From: Whitmania pigra
Taxonomy: Eukaryota > Annelida > Clitellata > Hirudinida > Haemopidae
Reading direction: 5' to 3'
DNA length: 64,000 nucleotides
Assembly (NCBI GenBank): GCA_021613335.1
Contig: JAJTWR010000122.1
Span: forward strand, 62,001-126,000
Positions 57,582 to 64,000 of this stretch are shown here, piece by piece. The notes beneath the pieces are model-generated. The model did no database searches. It had not been told where the DNA came from and was given only the letters and a program-made list of their open reading frames with translations. A program made the position numbers and the translations under genes. Numbering within the stretch: the first letter of the stretch is position 1; each line of letters opens with the position of its first letter.

Positions 57582-58363
57582 CTATTTTCGCTCCTCGTAG
57601 GAGGCTTGCAGCTTGCTGAAAGTTTCCGCCAACGCATCGACAACGGTATCGATGAACAGCTTGCCGGCATGCGCCGTTGCCAGGGTAGGATCGCCGAAGA
57701 TGGCCGCATGCCCGGCCTCGGGCCTGGGGTCGGCGCGAATAGGTTTCGCGTCGGATTGGAGGACGCGACAAGATCCCACCCCACGGGACCGTAATGTGCG
57801 CCGGCGAGCCGTTTCATCTTGACCAGGTTGGGCCGGGTTGCCAGTTGGAACGAGGTTTCGAACTCGCAGCCATGGCCCATGCCGCCCGGGACGGATTTAC
57901 GCAGCCCGTCGATCCTCGCCGCAGCAGGTTCCCAATAGCTTACCGCGGAAACCTTGAAGCTATGGCTGGCATCCAGCTCATCGACCAGATGCCGGGCTAC
58001 CGCATCGTTGGCCGTTCCGTTCGGACGATTGCCGTTCAGGATGATCAGGTGATCGAAGCCCTGGCGTACAAGCGCCGCTCCGATCTCGAACAACATCGCC
58101 TGGTATGTCGGAATCGACAGCGAGACGGTGCCGGGAAAAAATTCAAAGGTCTTGGAAATTCCGTAAGCGACAGGCGGCGCTACAAGGGCATCGATGCGTT
58201 CGGCCAAAAGCCCCGCGATATAATCGGCCTGATGTGTGTCCGTATCGGTCGGCATATGCGGCCCGTGCGCCTCGGTAGCCCCTGTGGGAAGGATGACCGC
58301 CCGCTTGGCGGCGATGGCCTCTCCAACCTCCATCTGCGTCATGAATGACATGCGGCGTTCCAT
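57582..58363 (-). pseudogene. Creatininase-family amidohydrolase, frameshifted
   Basis: From ATG 58363 (MERRMSFMTQMEVGEAIAAK). Metal-binding motifs are LPTGATEAHGPHMPTDTDTH (Glu, His, Asp) and GGMGHGCEFETSFQLATRP (His, Glu). Near 57710-57780 the frame is lost, and the C-terminal part AAIFGDPTLATAHAGKLF lies in the frame ending at 57582. Members hydrolyse cyclic or linear amides such as creatinine. It converges with the IclR gene and is divergent from matA. Confidence 0.8.
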
Positions 58364-58481
58364 CGCGCCTCCCTTCGGCTTGGGTTCGCATCGATTCGGC
58401 AATTGCATACTATTCAATATACGGATACAATATCTAAAATACAAGCATCGAAACATGCCGACAGGAGGGCGACAGGCCGAT

Positions 58482-59829
58482 ATGCGCGCGTTCGATCGAG
58501 AAATCGTCTTCTTTGAGGGACTGCTCAGCGGCATCGCTCAGCGCGGACGACGCCTGCTATGGAGGTCCCGGACTGAGACGGCATTGCCGGCTGACGGCAT
58601 CGCGGGCCTGGCGAGGAAACTGATATCCAGCCGCGGCGAGGCCTCGGGCGTGGCCCTTGCCGCCGATCTGCTCAAGGCGTGGCGCCGACTGGACAACGAG
58701 GGCCGCCTGGAGTGGTTTCGCACCTTGGCGACGACATTCGGTCCGGATGAGATCCAGCTCGACGCTGCTGTCGAAAGCTGGCGTTCGAGCCACACTGCCG
58801 AAGCGGCCTCGCGCTTGGCAAGCGCTTGCGAACCGCTGAGGCAGGAACTGTTTCGCCGTATCAACCTGGCGCCGGGCGGTACCGCGGCGCTGGTTGCGAT
58901 GCGCGCTGAGCTTATTCAGCATTCGCGGCAAGCGCCCGAGCTGGAGGTGGTGGATCGAGACTTCGTCCATTTGTTCAGCTCGTGGTTCAATCGCGGCTTT
59001 TTTGACGATGACGCGGATCGACTGGTCCTCGCCCACCTCGATCCTGGAGAAGATCATCCGTTACGAGGCCGTCCATGAAATTTGCAGCTGGGACGATTTG
59101 AAGCGACGGTTGCAGCCAGCGGACCGCTACTGTTTTGCCTTCGTCCATCCGCAGATGCCGGACGAACCGCTGATCTTCGTCGAGGTAGCTCTGACATCCG
59201 GTATGCCCGACAGCGTCGATGGTTTGCTTGCCCGGGATCGCTTACCCCTCCATCAGGCGAAGGCCGATACCGCGGTCTTCTATTCCATCTCCAACACTCA
59301 AGTCGGCCTCAAGGGCATCTCGTTTGGCAGCTTCTTGATCAAGCAAGTAGTCGAAAACCTGCTCCGCGATCTGCCGAACTTGCGTACCTTCGTGACATTG
59401 TCACCGATTCCCGGCTTTGCGAAATGGCTTTCAAGCTATCGCCAGAAGGCAAGCGCGCAGGAGAACGAATACTTCCGGCTGCTCGACGATCCAAGCTGGC
59501 ACAGCAATCCGGAGATTGTCGAAGCGCTGAATCCTGTGCTAATATGGGCGGCGGCCATCTATCTTGTCAATGCGAAAGACGGCGCTGCGCGCCCACTCGA
59601 CCCGGTCGCGCGCTTTCACTTGGGAAACGGCGCTCGTCTGGAACGTTTGAACGCCAGCGCCGACCTGTCGCCCAAAGGCCTCGAGCAGTCGCTTGGCGTG
59701 ATGGTGAACTATCTCTACGATCTGCCGTCAATCGAAGCCAATCACGAAGCCTTTATCAATAAGGGTGAAGTCGCGACCTCGAAATCCGTACTCAGATTGC
59801 TGGCTTGCGAACGCCTAACGCATCGGTAG
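58482..59829 (+). pseudogene. matA: Malonyl-CoA decarboxylase MatA, frameshifted
   Basis: Decarboxylates malonyl-CoA to acetyl-CoA. ATG 58482 lies behind AGGAGGG; the open frame extends further upstream. The helical N-terminal domain (SGVALAADLLKAWRRLDNEG, then RDFVHLFSSWFNRGF) reads to about 59035, then the catalytic GNAT-like part (ILEKIIRYEAVHEICSWDDL, FVHPQMPDEPLIFVEVALT with the Ser/His region YSISNTQVGLKGISFG) is in the frame ending at 59829. One frameshift. Followed by matB after 36 bp. Confidence 0.85.
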
Positions 59830-59865
59830 CCGATTTCACGTTTCCAGGAGGAACCACAAACAACC

Positions 59866-61407
59866 ATGAGCTGGCGTTACCAAGAAAATCCGTCGATCAA
59901 CTCGCTCCCCGAACTTGTGCATACCCGCATAGGCAAGCTTGACAAGACCTTCATTCATAACGCCGACGGCCGCGATTTCAGCTTTGCCGATTTCTGGAAG
60001 ATGTCCGGCAGAATTGCTCAAGCGCTTATCGAAGCCGGCGTGCGCAAAGGCGATCGCGTCGCCGTCCAGGTGGAGAAAAGCCCGGAAGTCATCGCGCTTT
60101 TTCTTGCCTGCGCACGCGCCGGCGCGGTGTTTTTGCCGCTCAATACAGCGTACATATTTGCCGAGATCGAATATTTCGTCAACGATGCCGAACCCAAGCT
60201 CATCGTTGTCGCGCCGCAACGCATATCGCAACTAGTCGAGCTGGCCGCGCACAAGGGAGCTACATTGCTTTCGCTGGGCGTGAGGGGAGATGGCGCGCTG
60301 ATGGAGGCCGCCAACGAACGAAACGGCAATTTCTGCGATGTAAGCCTTGGCTGGAACGATCTTATCGCCATACTTTACACCTCCGGTACAACCGGACGGT
60401 CGAAGGGCGCGATGCTCACTCATGGCAACCTTGCATCGAACGCGCTTGCGCTTATCGACGCTTGGCGCTTCACCGAGGCGGACACACTGCTTCATGCCCT
60501 GCCCATCTACCACACGCACGGCCTGTTCACGGCCACCAACACGCTGATGCTGTCGGGCGGCGCCATACTGTTTCCGCCCGAAATTCGATGCCGACGAGGC
60601 ATTGCAGCTGATGCCCCAGGCAACCGCGATGATGGGGGTGCCAACTTTTTACACGCGGCTGCTTCAGCGCCATGGCCTGACCCGCGAGGCGACAGCGCAC
60701 ATGCGACTCTTCATCTCCGGCTCGGCCCCGTTGCTTGCCGAGACGCACGCCGAGTTCGCAGCGCGCACCGGGCACCTCATTCTTGAGCGTTACGGCATGA
60801 CCGAGACGAACATGAATGCATCGAATCCCTATGACGGACCGCGCCTTGCCGGAAGCGTCGGCACGCCATTGCCAGGCGTGGACATCCGGATCGTCGATGC
60901 GGCCAGCGGTTTCCGTTGCCGCCTGGCGAGATCGGCACGATCGAGGTGCGCGGCCCGAACGTTTTCAAAGGCTATTGGCGCATGCCGGAGAAGACAGCGA
61001 ACGAACTGCGCGCTGACGGTTTCTTCATCACTGGCGATCTGGGCCGCATCGATAGCAACGGCTACCTATCGATCCTCGGCCGCGGCAAGGATCTGATCAT
61101 CACCGGCGGTTTCAACGTCTATCCAAAGGAAATCGAGAGCGAAATCGATCGGATCGAAGGCATTGTCGAGTCTGCCGTCATCGGCCTGCCACATAAGGAT
61201 TTTGGCGAAGGCGTCACAGCGCTTGCCGTTGCTGAAAATGGCAAGGCGCCAACAGAAGGCGCCATCCTCTGCCACCTTCAGTCACGCCTGGCCAAGTTCA
61301 AACTACCGAAACGGGTATTATTCGTTGATGAATTGCCGCGCAATGCCATGGGTAAAGTTCAAAAAGAGCTGATGCGCCAGACATACGCGGATTTGTATAA
61401 AAGCTGA
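59866..61407 (+). pseudogene. matB: Malonyl-CoA synthetase MatB, two frameshifts
   Basis: AMP-forming ligase that activates malonate. ATG 59866 (MSWRYQENPSINSLPELVHT). The P-loop AILYTSGTTGRSKGAMLTHG is intact. The frame changes near 60585 (before MPQATAMMGVPTFYTRLLQ and LERYGMTETNMN) and again near 60910 (before PPGEIGTIEVRGPNVFKGYW, then TGDLGRIDSNGYLSILGR). The catalytic Lys end PRNAMGKVQKELMRQ closes the gene at 61407. Total about 513 residues, normal for MatB. Confidence 0.88.
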
Positions 61408-61491
61408 GCAGCGAGGCGCGCCTTATCGATCCGGCGCGGATATATCATGATTTTCACTATAGCTAAGCTCATATAAAATAAATAGTCATCC

Positions 61492-61858
61492 GTGAATAAC
61501 GCCAAACGTGTCGGGGTTCCTGGGTTTGTAAGCGGTTTCGAGTCACCTCTATTGCCAGGTTCTTGAGGTTCTCCCCTTGAAATCCGGCAAATTGTTTTTG
61601 GCAGAATTAGCCCTTTTCTCCCTCGGCAATGATGATTCCATCGCCTCTGGGAGCAGTTGAGGGGGGAACGATGAAGCCAAGCAAGCGGGGATCGCAGGGG
61701 GATGATGACATGTTCCGCTCCAGGCTCGAGCAGACGATCGACATGCGTCACGTGTTGGCGCGGTTGCGCTACGCCGAACAAGGGGTTGACGGGCTTTTGC
61801 GTGACAAGACCCGCAAACCTGGCCGGGCGCTGCTCGCCATGGCGCTTGTGGCGAAGGT
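61492..61858 (+). mobile_element. IS630 leader repeat with chimeric transposase remnants
   Basis: 61492-61587 is the inverted counterpart of 38645-38741. ATG 61671 starts MKPSKRGSQGDDDMFRSRLE with QTIDMRHVLARL, the N-terminus of an IS5/IS1182-type transposase, which passes directly into RYAEQGVDGLLRDKTRKPGR, an IS630 segment. The mosaic is then interrupted by IS5 copy B at 61859. Confidence 0.6.
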
Positions 61859-63050
61859 GGACACCTCCGGAAACTGGCGTTGGCGACGATTTTATAATTC
61901 AATTGTCTGTATCGGTAGATGGATGGAGGCCCTGATGAAGGGTCAGGTTGGTTTCTGGGATTTCGAACACAGTCTTGAAGCTCTGTCGGCGGAAGGTGAT
62001 CCGCTGGAGAAACTGGAGCGAACGGTCTGATTCGAGCAATTTCGCCCGGCTCTGAGCAAGGCGGTTCGGCGTTCCGACCCCTCGAAAGGGGGACGCCCCG
62101 GATTCGATGTGGCGCTGAAGTTCAAGATGCTGGTCTTGCAGGGGCTCTATGGCCTGTCGCTCCAGCAGACGGCCTGCCAGGTGCAAGATCGCCTGACCTG
62201 GCTTCGGTTCTCTGCGGTTGCGTCCCGGCGAAGCGGTTCCCGACGCCAACACGCTGTGGGATTTTTTGCGAGGCGCTGATCACGGCCAAGGCGCTGGACC
62301 GGCTGTTTCAAACCCTCGATCAGATGATTTCCGATGCAGGCTATCTTGCCATGGGCGGCCAGATCATTGACGCGACGCTGGTGGCAGCCCCACGCCAGCG
62401 CAACAAAGACAGCGAGAAAGAGGCGATCAAAGCCGGTCAAATCCCCGAAGCATGAAAGGGAAGCATGGAAGGACAGGCCGGCCAAATTACGGCAGAAGGA
62501 TCGAGAGGCTCGCTGGACGATGAAACTCTCCGCTGCCTCGTCACGGATGCCGCCGCCGCGGATGGAGCGCGGCTGCGAGAGGGGTTGATTGCCCGGAACA
62601 CAGCCTCGGATGTATGGGCCGATACGGCATACCGCTCAAAGAGCAACGAGGAATTTCTGCTTGATCATGGCAAGGTCAGCCGCATCCATCGCAAGAAACC
62701 AAAGGGCAGACCGATGAGCAAGGCGACAGCGAGGGCCAACGCGGTGAAGTCCAAAATCCGCGCCCGCGTTGAGCGCGTCTTCGCCGAACAGAAAGATCGC
62801 ATGAGTCTCTTCATCCGAACCATCGGAAAAGCAAGAGCAGAGGCGACCATCACTCTGGCCAACATGGCTTACAACATGAAACGCTGGTGCTGGTTGGAAA
62901 AAATGAACCCCGTCTGACCCTGGGGAACAAGGAAAACAAGGTAAAGTCGCCTCGCAAACCCCGGAACATCGTCCTCTTCACCCGACTTATGCCAAAAAAT
63001 AGCCCTTCCTCAACCAAAGATCCTTAAAAATCAGGTTTCCGGAGGTGTCC
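61859..63050 (+). mobile_element. IS5-family element, copy B, with broken transposase
   Basis: 1192 bp with inverted ends GGACACCTCCGGAAAC and GTTTCCGGAGGTGTCC, and a perfect 4-bp target duplication AGGT (61855-61858, 63051-63054). The transposase starts MKGQVGFWDFEHSLEALSAE (61935) but has a TGA at about 62028 where copy A has TGC (Cys), further frame changes near 62215-62275 and 62450, and a deletion before RCLVTDAAAADGARLREGLI relative to copy A. Not self-mobile. Confidence 0.88.
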
Positions 63051-63055
63051 AGGTT

Positions 63056-63310
63056 CGATCCGTAAATTCCATTCCTGCTCACAATAAATCCGGTAAACCC
63101 GCTTGCGGTTCCACTTCCGGCCCTGGACATTACGCAGATGCAAAAAGCACAGTCCGAACCCCCAACTTTTGCGAGCCAAGGTCAGTCCGGTCAGCAAATC
63201 GGCGATCAACGCATTCTCGTCCTTAAGCTTGGGACGGTAGCGTTGGCTTCCGATGCTGCTACAGTGTTGGCAGAAGCGGATAGGTTGCAGGCTGGATCGG
63301 TATTTCAGGG
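63056..63310 (-). mobile_element. IS3-family transposase OrfB fragment
   Basis: Minus-strand residues QRYRPKLKDENALIADLLTG, then WGFGLCFLHLRNVQGRKWNR and KRVYRIYCEQEWNLRI resemble the N-terminal region of IS3-group OrfB (YGYRRI..NHKRVYRIY). Truncated at both ends. It lies between IS5 copy B and hypC. Confidence 0.6.
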
Positions 63311-63404
63311 CTTTCGACCCTGTATGGAGGATTGCCCGCCGCCTGTCTTCGAGCGACCATCTTGAGGCTCGGTTTTGGCCGGCGACCTCGCATAGGAGTA
63401 GGCC

Positions 63405-63695
63405 ATGTGCCTTGGCATCCCCGGACAGATCATAGCTATCACCGATCCTGAGCGGATGATGGCGCTTGCCGACATTTCCGGCGTGCAGCGCGAGGTCAAT
63501 GTCGCCTGTGTCGTGGAAGACGCTCTGGATGCGCTGACCGGCAAATGGGTGCTGATCCATGTCGGTTTCGCCATGGCGATCATCGACGAGGCCGAGGCGG
63601 CGCGTACCTTGGAGGCATTGCAGGCGCTTGGCCAAGCGCAAGAAGCCCTTGCGGCCTTGGGCGGTAGCCAGCAGGCCGTGGGGGGGCCATCGTGA
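63405..63695 (+). CDS. hypC: Hydrogenase assembly chaperone HypC
   Basis: 96 residues. The start MCLGIPGQIIAI has the essential Cys2; GKWVLIHVGFAMAIIDEAEA is the conserved core. HypC carries the Fe(CN)2CO unit with HypD and binds the HupL precursor. ATG 63405 follows GGAGTAGGCC. The TGA overlaps the hypD GTG (63692). This is a second HypC-type gene besides hupF. It sits on the opposite strand from the rest of the locus. Confidence 0.95.
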   Translation: MCLGIPGQIIAITDPERMMALADISGVQREVNVACVVEDALDALTGKWVLIHVGFAMAIIDEAEAARTLEALQALGQAQEALAALGGSQQAVGGPS

Positions 63696-64000
63696 CCGCC
63701 GCCTTCCGCGATCCCATCCTCGCCCGCGGGGTTTTGGCCGAAATCGCGCGCCTGGCCGGAAAAACGGGCGCCAACCGCCAGCGCCCCTTGCGCATCATGG
63801 AGATTTGCGGCGGCCACACCCATGCCATCTTTCGCCACGGGCTGGATAAGCTGGTGCATGAAGGCATAGAATTCATCCACGGTCCCGGGTGCCCGGTCTG
63901 CGTGCTGCCCATGACCCGGATTGACGATGCCATCGAGATCGCGGAACGGCCCAACGTCCTGTTCACCGCTTTTGGCGATGTCATGCGCGTACCCGGTTCG
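63692..64000 (+). CDS. hypD: Hydrogenase formation protein HypD, 3' end outside window
   Basis: First 103 codons of the Fe-S scaffold that assembles the Fe(CN)2CO centre. GTG start overlapping hypC. RIMEICGGHTHAIFRHGLD and FIHGPGCPVCVLPMTRIDDA contain the conserved cysteines that bind iron and exchange thiols. The frame is open to base 64000. Confidence 0.95.
   Translation, partial: MTAAFRDPILARGVLAEIARLAGKTGANRQRPLRIMEICGGHTHAIFRHGLDKLVHEGIEFIHGPGCPVCVLPMTRIDDAIEIAERPNVLFTAFGDVMRVPGS

Noticed and set aside
36856..63050. Inversion by recombination between IS5 copies A and B
   Set aside because: DUF932 sequence continues across copy A and copy B has a perfect AGGT duplication, so both IS5 copies keep their original flanks; the inverted IS630 sequence is the better breakpoint candidate.
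63138..63365. Small plus-strand gene before hypC
   Set aside because: It is antisense to an IS3 orfB fragment and has no family pattern.

Overview
The window reads as alphaproteobacterial DNA, most likely from a Rhodospirillales-type organism. This is inferred from the aerobic cobalamin gene set (cobG/H/I/J/K/L/E/M), a glnB-glnA pair behind a sigma-54-like promoter, a hupSLECDFGHJK-hypAB hydrogenase operon, and an integrative-element module (DUF736, DUF932, DUF1778/GNAT) common in this class. No 16S or other decisive marker is present, so the placement is tentative. || Layout. 1-6.2 kb: cobalamin (corrin ring) operon, with cobI and cobL each broken at a run of eight T. 6.3-9.1 kb: eroded DUF2268 metallopeptidase gene, a LysR regulator and a divergent, frameshifted glutaryl-CoA dehydrogenase. 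9.1-14.9 kb: rhlE, an alpha/beta hydrolase, a lipoprotein, parE and a PilZ-like gene. 15.0-16.9 kb: glnA and glnB, both frameshifted. 17.1-17.7 kb: IS fragments. 17.9-23.4 kb: DUF3830 protein plus a PotDBCA-like ABC importer and a LysR regulator. 23.5-26.4 kb: three-layer nest of insertion sequences. 26.4-29.8 kb: NIPSNAP protein (frameshifted), a Pro/Ala-rich hypothetical, a response regulator (frameshifted) and PaaX. 29.8-38.3 kb: remains of integrated elements (IS110 piece, DUF1640, DUF6948, integrase, toxin-antitoxin pair, DUF736, and DUF932 split by an IS5-type element). 38.3-38.8 kb: IS630 fragments. 38.9-51.4 kb: uptake [NiFe] hydrogenase structural and maturation genes and a D-amino-acid transaminase, all intact. 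51.5-54.5 kb: IS5 piece fused to a tRNA-Val remnant, a Dam fragment, a second IS256 copy and an IS481 remnant. 54.5-61.4 kb: truncated sigma factor, amidase, IclR regulator, creatininase-family gene and malonyl-CoA decarboxylase/synthetase (the last three frameshifted). 61.5-63.3 kb: IS debris. 63.4-64.0 kb: hypC and the start of hypD. || How it fits together. The hydrogenase locus is complete for membrane-bound H2 oxidation: HupS/HupL catalysis, HupC cytochrome b, HupE nickel uptake, HupD protease, HupFGHJK assembly factors, and HypA/B/F with HypC/D. HypCD, normally next to hypAB, lie 24 kb away on the other strand, and homologous IS630 sequence in inverted orientation flanks the intervening block, so an IS-mediated inversion is likely. 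|| The most striking global feature is contrast. Single-base frameshifts break many metabolic and regulatory genes and many IS copies are degenerate, yet about 12.6 kb of hydrogenase genes contain no break. This looks like a genome in an early, IS-rich phase of erosion (for example recent host restriction) that still selects for hydrogen oxidation. Sequencing error at homopolymers remains an alternative for part of the breaks.
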